From contig NZ_CP011340.1 in the NCBI RefSeq assembly GCF_001278075.1, positions 8,429,501 to 8,493,500 on the forward strand: 64,000 nt of DNA. Direction: 5' to 3'. This DNA is from Streptomyces pristinaespiralis (GTDB taxonomy: Bacteria; Actinomycetota; Actinomycetes; Streptomycetales; Streptomycetaceae). Under the pieces are notes generated by a model. That model did not search any database and was not told the DNA's origin. It saw nothing but the letters and a program-made list of their open reading frames with translations. A program made the translations under genes and the position numbers. Of the stretch, positions 28,239-36,379 are shown in pieces (the first letter of the stretch is position 1; the number at the start of each line of letters is the position of its first letter).

Positions 28239-28849
28239 ACGACCAGCACCCGGGCAGCGAGGCACGCGTCGATCTGGCGGCACTGGCCCTGCGCCGGGCT
28301 CGCGAGGACGCCCGGCGGGGCCGCTTCACCGAGCGCGCCCCCGCCGTCCGCCGGCAACGCGTGCGGGGACGGACCCCGCCGGTCCTTCTCGCGCGAGTCC
28401 TGCTTGACCTGTTCGCCGTGTCCGAGGCCTCGCCGCTGCCAGCCTGGCATTCGGTGGCCGGCCCCCTGGCCCAGCACGTGGTCCCCACCGACTTCGACTC
28501 CGAGACCGGGACGCTCACCCTGGCCGGCCCCTCGGCTGCCTGGCTGACCAACACACGGCTCGTGGCGGACCGGCTGGTGCAAGGGCTCAATGACGTGCTC
28601 GGTGCGGGCACGGTGCGCCATATCCGTCTGGTGAAGGAAAACCCCTCCCAGGTTCCTTTGCTGCCCCCGATGCCGGACAGCTTACGTACACCACGACCGG
28701 AGCCGACAACTGCGCCGCCCGACCCCGCCATCGAGGCGGCTCTGAACCGACAGGCCCGTCAACTCCCGTGCGAAGCAGACCAACCCCTCCTCCGGTGGGC
28801 AGGCCGAAACGGTGATCATGCAGACCCGAGCGTGGCTACTCTGACCTGA
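28235..28849 (+). CDS. dciA: DciA-like (DUF721) helicase-loader protein
   Basis: This 204-residue protein starts at TTG 28235, overlapping the upstream stop (TTGA). Residues about 45-130 form a DUF721/DciA domain: 'AWHSVAGPLAQHVVPTDFDS', 'GTLTLAGPSAAWLTNTRLVA' and 'LVQGLNDVLGAGTVRHIRLV', the 'WxxVxGxxLAxHxxP...Wxx.L' and 'G.G.V..I.' pattern of the family. The N-terminal half is basic ('ALRRAREDARRGRFTERA'). DciA proteins deliver the replicative DnaB helicase to DNA in bacteria without DnaC (established). The dnaB-like gene follows 58 bases downstream, a telling pair. The C-terminal 60 residues are Pro/Ala-rich linker. Confidence 0.8.
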   Translation: MNDQHPGSEARVDLAALALRRAREDARRGRFTERAPAVRRQRVRGRTPPVLLARVLLDLFAVSEASPLPAWHSVAGPLAQHVVPTDFDSETGTLTLAGPSAAWLTNTRLVADRLVQGLNDVLGAGTVRHIRLVKENPSQVPLLPPMPDSLRTPRPEPTTAPPDPAIEAALNRQARQLPCEADQPLLRWAGRNGDHADPSVATLT

Positions 28850-28907
28850 TGCCGCGTGCTGCGGCCAGCGGGACCTGGGAAACGGACATGGGGGAGAGGG
28901 AACCGGG

Positions 28908-30253
28908 GTGACCATCGACGACAACGACGCCGCACTGCACCATCCGCACGATCTTGAAGCGGAGAAGGGAGTGCTGAGGGCGATGCTGCTGTCCAAGGAC
29001 GCGATCGCCGACATTGTCGACACCCTCCACGGGCACGACTTCTACCGGCCCGCCCACGATCTGATCTACACGACGATCCTCGACCTGTACGGGCGGGGCG
29101 AGACCACCGACCCGCTCGCCGTAGCCGCCCGCCTCACCCAGCAGGGCAGCCTGGAGAAGGCCGGCGGCTCCGCCTACATCACCGCCCTCGTCAACGGGCC
29201 TTCCTCTGCTCGGAGCTGGCAGACCAATGCCGACCGCGTACAGAACGCGGCCATGCTGCGCCGAACCAAGATCGCCGCGATCCACATCGAGAACCTGGCC
29301 TCCGATGCCGACCTGGACGCCGTGGACCGCATCGCCGACCAGGCGCAAGCCGAGATCTTCGCCGCCACCACCCGGCGCCCCCTGCTACCGCCGGCCAGCC
29401 CGCTCGGCGACGTCATGGAGGACACCCTCGACTGGATCGAGGCAACCGGCGGCCGCGACGCAACCCTGCCCGGCGTGCCCACCGGCTTCACCGACCTGGA
29501 CTCCCTCACCGGCGGACTCCACCCCGGCCAGCTCACCGTCATCGCCGCCCGGCCCGCCATGGGCAAGTCCACCCTCGCCCTCGACTTCGTCCGCTGCGCC
29601 AGCATCAAGCACAACCTGCCCAGCGCCGTGTTCTCCCTCGAAGCCGACCGCAACGAGATCGGCATGCGGCTGCTGTCCGCCGAAGCCCGCGTCGCGCTGC
29701 ACCACATGCGCTCCGGCACCATGACCGACGAGGACTGGACCCGCCTCGCCCGACGGATGCCCGACGTCAGCGCCGCCCCGATCTACATCCAGGACGGCGC
29801 CTACTCCAACGTCCACGACCTGCGCGCCCACTGCCGCTACCTGCAGGCCCGGGCAGGCGTTCAGCTCATCGTCGTCGACGCCGTCCACTTGCTCACCTAC
29901 GGCACCAGACCGCTCGGCTCCCGCTACGAGGAAATCTCCGAGATCGCCCGCTGCCTGAAACTCCTCGCCAAGGAACTCCGCCTGCCGATCGTCGCGATCT
30001 CCACCCTCAACCGCAGCCCAGAGCAGCGCACCGACAAGAAACCCATGATCAACGACCTGCGGGACTCCGGCGCCCTCGAGGACAACGCGACCTCGTCATC
30101 CTCCTGCACTGCGAGGACGCCTACGAGAAGGACTCCCCCCGCGCCGGCGAGGCCGACTTTATCGTGGCCAAACACCGCCACGGACCCACCGCGACCATCA
30201 CCGTCGCCTTCCAGGGCCACTACTCCCGCTTCGTCGACATGGCCCAGACCTAA
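28908..30253 (+). pseudogene. dnaB: DnaB-like replicative helicase, frameshifted near the C-terminus
   Basis: Residues 1-395 read as DnaB: N-terminal domain 'DLEAEKGVLRAMLLSKDAIA', linker, then the RecA-like motor with Walker A 'ARPAMGKSTLALDF' (about residue 215), 'SLEADRNEIGMRLLSAEARV', Walker B region 'QLIVVDAVHLLTYG' (usually VVDYLQL) and 'LRDSGALEDNA'. At about 30087-30089 one base is missing ('NA' then TSSS instead of NADLVILL). The lost frame continues perfectly to TAA 30251: 'DLVILLHCEDAYEKDSPRAG' then 'ADFIVAKHRHGPTATITVAF'. As read, the product has a scrambled tail of about 80 residues and would lack the arginine-finger region; a sequencing error is the alternative. Restored length 448 aa. 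It sits behind dciA. Confidence 0.85.
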
Positions 30254-30263
30254 CCCCTGCAGC

Positions 30264-30338
30264 TGTAGGTTCTCAGATCCCGTGTCATTTTCTCAGTCGC
30301 GATGTCATGTGACTGGCCGAACTGACACGGACTGAGAA
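30264..30338. repeat. Left-end array of putative transposase-binding sites
   Basis: Three copies of a two-part site are seen: TTCTCA-N6-GTGTCA at 30270-30287, TTCTCA-N6-ATGTCA at 30290-30307 (exactly 20 bp further), and an inverted TTCTCA-N4-GTGTCA at 30338-30323. The spacing and end position resemble TnsB/TniA binding arrays. Confidence 0.75.
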
Positions 30339-30354
30339 TCGCTGGCCACTGCCG

Positions 30355-31605
30355 TCACTCGTTTGAGGACTCCGTTGCCAGCGGGATACCGCACCGCGGG
30401 CAGCCGTTTGCGTGGTCGTCCTGGCAGACGTAGCCGATGGCACCTTCCACGCACCATTCGGCGGCCTCCTCGGACAGCAGGTCGGGCCCGGCAAGGAGCA
30501 GCCGACGAAATTCCGTGGTGTCCGCAATGTCGGCCGGCCGGTTGGTGAACCACTTGTCGAACCAAGGCTTGTCCCGGTGTATGCGCCAGTGCGCATTCTC
30601 CCGGTCGTCGACAGCCGTAAGGAACCGATCGACGATGCGCCCCCAACTCGGTGCTCCGAACCAGCCGTTGTCGGACGCGCAGAAGGATTCGATCAGAGTT
30701 CGCAGGCCGAACTCCTTCTCGGTAAGGCAGTACCTTCGCCCCCATGAGATCGCGACCTGTGCCATCCCCGCGAGTTCTACGCGCGGATCAACCTCGTGTG
30801 CCGGGTCGTCAGGGTTGTGGCAGGCCAGCCCGAGCTCGAGCACAGACTGCCCGGTCGGTAGAACCCGGGACGGGTTGACGATCGCGAGACCGAGACCGAT
30901 CCAGTCGACATGGTCGAACGACAGCATCGAGCGCACGAGTCGGGTGGTTGCCGTGTTGATCCGCATCATTGTGCCGTCGTGCAGCGGACTCTTCCCGGCA
31001 TGCCAGTTCTCGACGGGTGTGTTGCGCCACACGGCGAGCGTGATGCGGGTGGCAGCGAGCCACAGCAGGGCGTCGTCGTCGAGGTGCCCGAACCGCTTGG
31101 CACACTCCTGGGCGCCGTAGGTGATCAACTCTTCCGGTTTCGGCCACCTGTGGCTGTCGGGCCCTTCAGGCCCTTCAGGCGCGTACTCGTAGTCGTCGGC
31201 GTACTCGTCGAGGATCGCGCTCAACTCGGCGGCGCTGTAAGCCTCGCTGTACTCGGAGCTGTCCGGCTCCTCGACGGTGTACATGTCGTGGTCCCAGGAG
31301 ACGTACACGTCGCCCCAGAGTACGACGTCATCGCACTCGCTGGCGTTGTCCGTCACAACCGGCCTGATGGTGATCGGGGCAGTACGCCCGTCGGTTCGCT
31401 CGCCGTCCTTCTTGGCTGCCCATGCGGTGATGACCCCGAGCGGCTTCGGAAGGAGAGGGCCGACCTTGGTGATGCTGAACGGCTCGTCGTCGTCATCGGT
31501 GTCGAACCGGCTGTTGACGAACGCGACCGCCTCGGAGGGCGTGCTGACGATGGACTGGGTACCACTCTCGTTGTCAACCACTCGCCACAACGCGCTGTTC
31601 TTCAC
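30355..31605 (-). CDS. Transposon cargo protein of unknown function (416 aa)
   Basis: This is the only gene inside the 30264-31942 element. The start at GTG 31605 (VKNSALWRVVDNESGTQSIV) has GGAGAG 5 bases upstream; an open extension to 31749 has no support. The protein is acidic in the middle ('EPDSSEYSEAYSAAELSAIL'), then helical ('HLDDDALLWLAATRITLAVW', 'GMAQVAISWGRRYCLTEKEF'). It ends with a possible zinc-binding site of four Cys ('WCVEGAIGYVCQDDHANGCP' then RC). No membrane segment or enzyme motif is recognised. Its position as sole cargo suggests a self-contained, perhaps defensive, function (inference). Codon bias is weaker than in housekeeping genes. Confidence 0.7.
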   Translation of the reverse strand: MKNSALWRVVDNESGTQSIVSTPSEAVAFVNSRFDTDDDDEPFSITKVGPLLPKPLGVITAWAAKKDGERTDGRTAPITIRPVVTDNASECDDVVLWGDVYVSWDHDMYTVEEPDSSEYSEAYSAAELSAILDEYADDYEYAPEGPEGPDSHRWPKPEELITYGAQECAKRFGHLDDDALLWLAATRITLAVWRNTPVENWHAGKSPLHDGTMMRINTATTRLVRSMLSFDHVDWIGLGLAIVNPSRVLPTGQSVLELGLACHNPDDPAHEVDPRVELAGMAQVAISWGRRYCLTEKEFGLRTLIESFCASDNGWFGAPSWGRIVDRFLTAVDDRENAHWRIHRDKPWFDKWFTNRPADIADTTEFRRLLLAGPDLLSEEAAEWCVEGAIGYVCQDDHANGCPRCGIPLATESSNE

Positions 31606-31868
31606 GATGCTCTCCGATCGCGGTGAGTGCACCCGGGGCGGGTGCGATGCGCCGGGTCGCTCGGCACTGACTCCAATTATGGGCTGATCAACCCGTCCGT
31701 AGTCCCGCAGGCCCTTGTCGGCGACGACGCTCGGGACGTTCGTGTGCAACGAAGGTGTGTGAGTGGGTGGAACGGATGGTTGCCGATGCAGGTTCGTGAC
31801 GCCCCGGGCCGCGTTGCAGCCTGCTGGCCAGCCTGAGGAAATGACACCGATCTGAGACAGCCGCCTGC

Positions 31869-31942
31869 CGACACATCGTGAGACTCAAGGGAAATATCCA
31901 GGTCACAGGGTCGGCGCCTGACACTGAAGTTGAGAACCTACA
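31869..31942. repeat. Right-end array of putative transposase-binding sites
   Basis: On the minus strand TTCTCA-N6-GTGTCA lies at 31936-31919, with a decayed TCTCA-N4-GTGTC copy at 31883-31870. The outermost 12 bases (31931-31942) are the inverted copy of the left tip. Confidence 0.7.
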
Positions 31943-31968
31943 GCAGCACACCGCGAACGAGAGGAACC

Positions 31969-32580
31969 ATGGCCACCAGATCGACGACGCGGGCCCGCCC
32001 CCCAACCCAAGCAGGTAGACAAACCAGAGGCACCCAAGCGGCTGGCACCAGGAACAGAAGTTTCCCGAGAGCTATGGCTACTGAGCGGGAACGAATGCGC
32101 CTAGCCTGGCTGCGGAACGCGGCTGCTCAACGAGAATGACGACTGGGTAGGCGAGATCGCACACATCCGCGGTGCCAAGAAGGGGTCCGCACGGTTGGAC
32201 TCCTCTATGACCAATCAGGAGCGCGCGGACTTCGACAACCTGCTGATCCTCTGCCCCACGCACCACGAACAAGTGGACGGCAAGAACGGCCGTACCCTCC
32301 ACACCGTCGCTGACCTGACGCGCATCAAGCAGCAACACGAGGACCGCTTCCGGCGCGTGATCACTGTCATCGCGGAGAGCCAGGACGAATACGTCGACCT
32401 GACCCGACGCAACCGCGTGACGCCGTGCACGACGCTCGCGCGCCTCCTGCCCGACCAGGATGAGGAAACGGCCGCCTGGAACGCTGAGGTGGCCAACCGG
32501 TTCGCCGACGAGCTGCGCCGCGTCACACTCGCCGCCCGTGGACTGCTCAGCACGGTCCCATCGCGCCGTCGTTACAGACG
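31969..32580 (+). pseudogene. HNH endonuclease gene with frameshift and nonsense codon
   Basis: ATG 31969 (after GAGAGGAACC) opens MATRSTTRARPP. At the six-C run 31998-32003 the reading must move one base to continue as 'QPKQVDKPEAPKRLAPGTEV' and 'SRELWLLSGNECA'. There a TAG (32102-32104) stands where the family has Trp in the zinc motif C-x-W-P-x-C, and 'PGCGTRLLNENDDWVGEIAH' follows. The HNH core is intact: His in 'EIAHIRG', Asn in 'DFDNLLILC', His-His in 'PTHHEQVDG'. After 'ANRFADELRRVTLAARGLLS' the frame loses protein character. Removal of the upstream transposon would place this gene directly behind dnaB. Confidence 0.75.
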
Positions 32581-32886
32581 CTGCACGATCTCCTACCGCA
32601 GCGTGCCGCTCTTCCGCTTGCGACAGACCTTTGGCGTGGCGGTGGCGGTGCCCGGCAGATCCCGCTCTTTTGTAGATGTCCGGGGTACGCGCCGCCAGGC
32701 GCGGGTAGTGTCTGTGTCAGCCGAGTCCGGGTCTTCGTTCGTAGCGAGGACACCAACTGGCACCCCAACTTGCCTCTTTCACCGTCCGGGGACGCGGCCG
32801 CACCGTGTCCACCAGCGGGTTCCTGTCTGTGCGCGTGCGCCGCCCGTCCGGTGTGCCCCGCGCTCTTCCTCTTTTGGAGTCCCGCG

Positions 32887-34275
32887 ATGACGTCATCGCC
32901 GACCGTGGCCCGGGCCATCGAGTTCCTGTGCGAACACACCTCCAGCAAGAGCCGCGTGCTGGCCCTGCTGGCGCACGACCACGGGCCCAGTTCTCTGACC
33001 GCCGTTCTGACCTGCAAAAACCCTGAGCACGCCTTCGAGGCGACAGGCATTCTGCGCCGGGTCCTGGCGCTGCGTGACGCCGCAGCCGTCGATGACGAAC
33101 TGACCGCTCTGACGGCCCAGATGCCGGATGCACCGGCCGGCTCCCTGCGCCAGGCCGTCACGCGAGCCGCGAGCGGGACCTGGCCCGCAGAACCCGGCAC
33201 CTTGCTCACGGCGACGGACCCGGACTCGGAGCCGTTCGACGACGAACCGGATTCCTCGGCAGCGCCCGCAGCGGCGGGCCATCCGCGGCTCAAGGACCTG
33301 CCGGGGAAGGTCGTGCGGATCACCCACCTGCGCGAGTTCCACATCACCGACGAAGACGCGCTCCTTCACGCCGCTGCCCGCCGCGGCTGGGAACCGCTGC
33401 CGGCGTCCGAACTCGGCGACGACGACCCACGCGACCTGGCCGGCGCCGTGATCACCCTCACCGAGGACAGCGACGTCACTGGCAGCCAGACGCTGGAAGA
33501 CCAAAGCTCGGCAGAGGTGCTGAGCGTCGAAGACGGCGACGAACTGGCCGACTGGAGCGCAGCGCCCGTCGTCACCCGGTTCGTCCACGGCTGGCGCCTG
33601 CGCCAGCAGCGCAAAAGGCCCGCAGCCGGTGAGCAGACGCCGAACTTCGCCGCCCTCTTCGCCGTACGGGACTGCCCCTGCAAAGGCGAGGACCCCGACT
33701 GCGAGGAGTGCGGCTGGCAGCTCACCCCCCGCACCGCCGACCTGCTCCACACAGCCCTCGTTCTCCTCGCAGACCAGGCCTACGACGACGCACACCGCCT
33801 GGGGGACCAGTTCCTGCCGGACGCCGACGCCACCACCTGGGAAGTCTTCGACCGGCTGCCTCCGCTCACCTGGACGGCCGACCACCGATGGCGGCGGCGC
33901 ATGGCGCGCGCCTTCGACGACCTGGCCGCAGACCTCGCCCGGGGCAAGTGGCCCGAACCCACCTGCACTGCGGAGGAGATGGCCCTGCACCTGGCCATCG
34001 AGGACGCCCCCACCCACCTGGAAGATCGCCCACCCACGGATCCCCACCACACGCTCCCCGAACACGGCGACGACTACAGCTGGGACGACTGTTCCGATCT
34101 GCTGTTCCAGGACCACGACGTCCTGATGCTCTTCGACCCGAAACTCGGCGGTATCGCAGACCCGGAGGACCTAGCGAACCAGTCCGTGGGTGTGGGCGAC
34201 CTCAGGGCGGCCGCCTGGTTCGAGCCCTTCGGCAGCCACAGCGTCCGCGATCCCGGGCGAGGCTTCCGCCGGTAG
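32887..34275 (+). CDS. Hypothetical protein (462 aa) with a Cys cluster
   Basis: From ATG 32887 (MTSSPTVARAIEFLCEHTSS) the frame has strong G/C third positions. The N-terminal part is helical. The middle has 'DLPGKVVRITHLREFHITDE' and a Cys group near residue 263 ('RDCPCKGEDPDCEECGWQL'), a possible zinc knuckle. The C-terminus is very acidic ('LPEHGDDYSWDDCSDLLFQD'). No family is recognised; it is probably specific to the integrated region. The upstream 32560-32886 stretch is open in the same frame and partly protein-like ('PIAPSLQTLHDLLPQRAALP'), so a longer ancestral gene cannot be excluded. Confidence 0.65.
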   Translation: MTSSPTVARAIEFLCEHTSSKSRVLALLAHDHGPSSLTAVLTCKNPEHAFEATGILRRVLALRDAAAVDDELTALTAQMPDAPAGSLRQAVTRAASGTWPAEPGTLLTATDPDSEPFDDEPDSSAAPAAAGHPRLKDLPGKVVRITHLREFHITDEDALLHAAARRGWEPLPASELGDDDPRDLAGAVITLTEDSDVTGSQTLEDQSSAEVLSVEDGDELADWSAAPVVTRFVHGWRLRQQRKRPAAGEQTPNFAALFAVRDCPCKGEDPDCEECGWQLTPRTADLLHTALVLLADQAYDDAHRLGDQFLPDADATTWEVFDRLPPLTWTADHRWRRRMARAFDDLAADLARGKWPEPTCTAEEMALHLAIEDAPTHLEDRPPTDPHHTLPEHGDDYSWDDCSDLLFQDHDVLMLFDPKLGGIADPEDLANQSVGVGDLRAAAWFEPFGSHSVRDPGRGFRR

Positions 34276-34581
34276 GGCACAGCGCCTCCACGCCGGGCGC
34301 CGTGAGACCCTGAGCCGGGGCTTGAGCGCGGAGTTCGCAGGTCGTCCGCCCGAAGACACCCTGCAGCACGCATCCAAAGGCCGGTCATGCGGGCGGAGTT
34401 GCGTCTGCGGGGACCATCCGAGGCGGCAGTCCCAGTGTGGGCGATCGAGAGAAGCGCAGCGCCGTTAACCGTAGCTTTGCGTCGGCGACGAAGCGGTGGG
34501 ACGCCGGCGCACTCGCCTTGGACGTTTTGCCTTGCCGTCTGCTCTACAAGGAAGGAACGGCACAACGGGAGCATGAGAGTG

Positions 34582-34797
34582 ATGACCAGTGAGAAGAAGT
34601 TGCGGCTGGCGACTGTCCTGAACTCAGTTCAGGATGGTGAGTGTGATGCCGGGCCGGGGCACCCACTTTGTCCTGACTGGAACGGACCTCGAAAATACGG
34701 CTGGATACCGTCGATCAATTTCGGGCTGTGGCGTACTGCCCGTGGGAAGGCCTTGGACGTCAGACGTCGGTCCGTGGTCAGGGGGACGGAGCAGTGA
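34582..34797 (+). CDS. First gene of an overlapping three-gene operon (71 aa, unknown)
   Basis: This small frame starts at ATG 34582 (MTSEKKLRLATVLNSVQDGE) with GGGAG 10 bases upstream; ATG 34573 is the alternative. Its stop overlaps the next start by four bases (GTGA at 34794-34797), the best evidence that it is translated. Third-position bias is weaker than in its neighbours. It contains 'GPGHPLCPDWNGPRKYGWIP'. Function unknown. Confidence 0.5.
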   Translation: MTSEKKLRLATVLNSVQDGECDAGPGHPLCPDWNGPRKYGWIPSINFGLWRTARGKALDVRRRSVVRGTEQ

Positions 34798-35342
34798 GCA
34801 AGGTACGGCATGAGATAGAAGCCGAGTACCGGCAACTGCAGCAAAGGCTTCTCGCCCGTCATGGTGAGACGGCCCGGTATGAGGCAGGGGATGAGAACTT
34901 CGGTGCCGAGTACGCCCGGCTGCTCCAGGCGGCCGACGAGCTCCTGGCATTCGAAAAGACCATCCCCGCCAAGCTTGCTGAGCCCGAGCGGCAGCTGAGC
35001 GAGCGCATCGTGCGGATCTCGTGGCTGGGGCAGACCGCTGTCGCGCTCGCGCTGATCGTGCTCACCTTCGCCCTGGGGCACTCGGCTTGGTGGCTGGTGG
35101 TGCTGGTACCCCACTGCATCGCCACACTGTCCCTCTCCTTCCAGAAGGTCACGGACAAGAACCACCGCTTCTACCGGCACTTGACCATCGGCCTGCACCT
35201 GGAGTGCTTGCTGGTCGCGCTCATTACCTTGAGCGTGATCTCACTGTGGTTCGTGATCCTCGCCATCATCGGGTGGCTCGTCCTCGCCGTCACGGTCAGC
35301 GAAGGACCGGGCGACGCGGTCAAGAAGGGACAGTCCAGGTGA
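34794..35342 (+). CDS. Membrane protein with N-terminal coiled coil (operon gene 2)
   Basis: This 182-residue protein starts at GTG 34794 (VSKVRHEIEAEYRQLQQRLL). Residues 1-75 are charged and helical. Three or four membrane segments follow ('GQTAVALALIVLTFALGHSA', 'WWLVVLVPHCIATLSLSF', 'LECLLVALITLSVISLWFVI' and 'LAIIGWLVLAVTVSE'). It overlaps the preceding and following genes by four bases each, so all three products are translationally coupled and probably form one complex at the membrane. No family is recognised. Confidence 0.7.
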   Translation: MSKVRHEIEAEYRQLQQRLLARHGETARYEAGDENFGAEYARLLQAADELLAFEKTIPAKLAEPERQLSERIVRISWLGQTAVALALIVLTFALGHSAWWLVVLVPHCIATLSLSFQKVTDKNHRFYRHLTIGLHLECLLVALITLSVISLWFVILAIIGWLVLAVTVSEGPGDAVKKGQSR

Positions 35343-36307
35343 GCCTGAGCGACGACTACAGCTACAAGATACGGAGCTTGGACAGCCGCATCGAGGACCT
35401 GGAAAACGACCTGGAGTCACTGAAGACAAGCTTCGGCTACATCGACGACCTCGAACACGAACTCCGCAGCATCCGCAGCGCGGTGAGCGACGCCGACGAC
35501 AAGGCCGACGAAGTCCGCAGCAACCTCGAGGACCTGGACACCGAAGCCCGCGGACACATCGCCGACACCGGCCGGGCCCTGAAGAAGCTGACCGCGCGCA
35601 TCCAGCTGATGGAGGCGAACCTGGCGGCCGCGGACAAGATGCCCCGCGCCGACTTCGACTCGTTTCCCGCTTCGTGGCGCGCCCTTGGCGTACTCGCCGG
35701 CAAAGCCCGCGCAGCCCGCACCATGCTTCTCACACACGTTGAGCGGGACAGCAATTCCTCCTCCATCCGCTCCCACCAAGAGGCCGTCGAGCAGCGCAAC
35801 GAGCAGTACGCGGCAGTCCTGACTGCTGCCGAAACCCTGGCCAGCACAGCGTTCGGCACACCCCAGCACGAGCAGGCCAGCCAGGCCTTCACCACGGCCC
35901 GACACCAGGCTGACCAGTACGCTCGAACGGCAAGCCACCGTGCCCCCTACGCCCGGCGTGCGCGGGCCGCGCTGGCCCGGGACCGTGAGACGCGGGTGCG
36001 CGATGCCGAGCTCCTCACCGAAGGCATCGAGGCTCAGAAGCAGCTGTACCAGAAACTGCGCAATCGCATCGCGGAGGCGATCCGGGCCAGGTCACTGCTG
36101 CCCATGTGGTTCGTGACGGTGCTCGGCCCGGTTGCGCCGACCCGCAAGACAGAGGACTGGCTGGAGGCAGCGACATCCCTGCTTGCCTACCGCATCACCT
36201 ACAACATCACCGACCAGGTCCTCGCCCTGGGCGGAGAACCAGACGACGACGATCCCGGGCGAGATCAATGGCGTCAGGAACTGACCGAGGCACTGCGCCA
36301 CTGGTAA
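35339..36307 (+). CDS. Coiled-coil protein (operon gene 3)
   Basis: This 322-residue soluble protein starts at GTG 35339 (VSLSDDYSYKIRSLDSRIED). Residues about 10-105 are a long heptad coiled coil ('LENDLESLKTSFGYIDDLEH', 'ADEVRSNLEDLDTEARGHIA'), followed by helical segments and a C-terminal alpha domain with 'MWFVTVLGPVAPTRKTEDWL'. It pairs with the membrane protein encoded just before (GTGA overlap). A scaffold or sensor role is an inference; no enzymatic motif is visible. Confidence 0.7.
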   Translation: MSLSDDYSYKIRSLDSRIEDLENDLESLKTSFGYIDDLEHELRSIRSAVSDADDKADEVRSNLEDLDTEARGHIADTGRALKKLTARIQLMEANLAAADKMPRADFDSFPASWRALGVLAGKARAARTMLLTHVERDSNSSSIRSHQEAVEQRNEQYAAVLTAAETLASTAFGTPQHEQASQAFTTARHQADQYARTASHRAPYARRARAALARDRETRVRDAELLTEGIEAQKQLYQKLRNRIAEAIRARSLLPMWFVTVLGPVAPTRKTEDWLEAATSLLAYRITYNITDQVLALGGEPDDDDPGRDQWRQELTEALRHW

Positions 36308-36379
36308 CGCCCGGCGAGCATGCCGTCGCGGCACAGTGCCGCGACTGACCGAGGTGGTTGTGGGCACGCTGAGGCAGAT

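Larger units (their letters stand above)
30264..31942. mobile_element. Non-autonomous one-gene transposon with TGT/ACA ends and 5-bp target duplication
   Basis: The left end TGTAGGTTCTCA (30264-30275) is matched in inverted orientation by TGAGAACCTACA (31931-31942). Immediately outside both ends is the 5-bp direct repeat GCAGC (30259-30263 and 31943-31947). 5'-TGT...ACA-3' ends with a 5-bp duplication are the signature of Tn7/Tn5053/Mu-class (TnsB/TniA) transposition. Internal TTCTCA-N4/6-GTGTCA sites at both ends look like transposase-binding repeats. The 1,679 bp carry a single leftward gene (30355-31605) and no transposase. Without the element the dnaB stop and the HNH start would be about 36 bases apart. 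Confidence 0.85.

Noticed and set aside
32560..32886. Open stretch 'PIAPSLQTLHDLLPQRAALP' upstream of the 462-aa gene
   Set aside because: Open and partly protein-like, but no start codon with a ribosome site, and it overlaps the tail of the HNH remnant; could be a fused fragment, not annotated as a gene.
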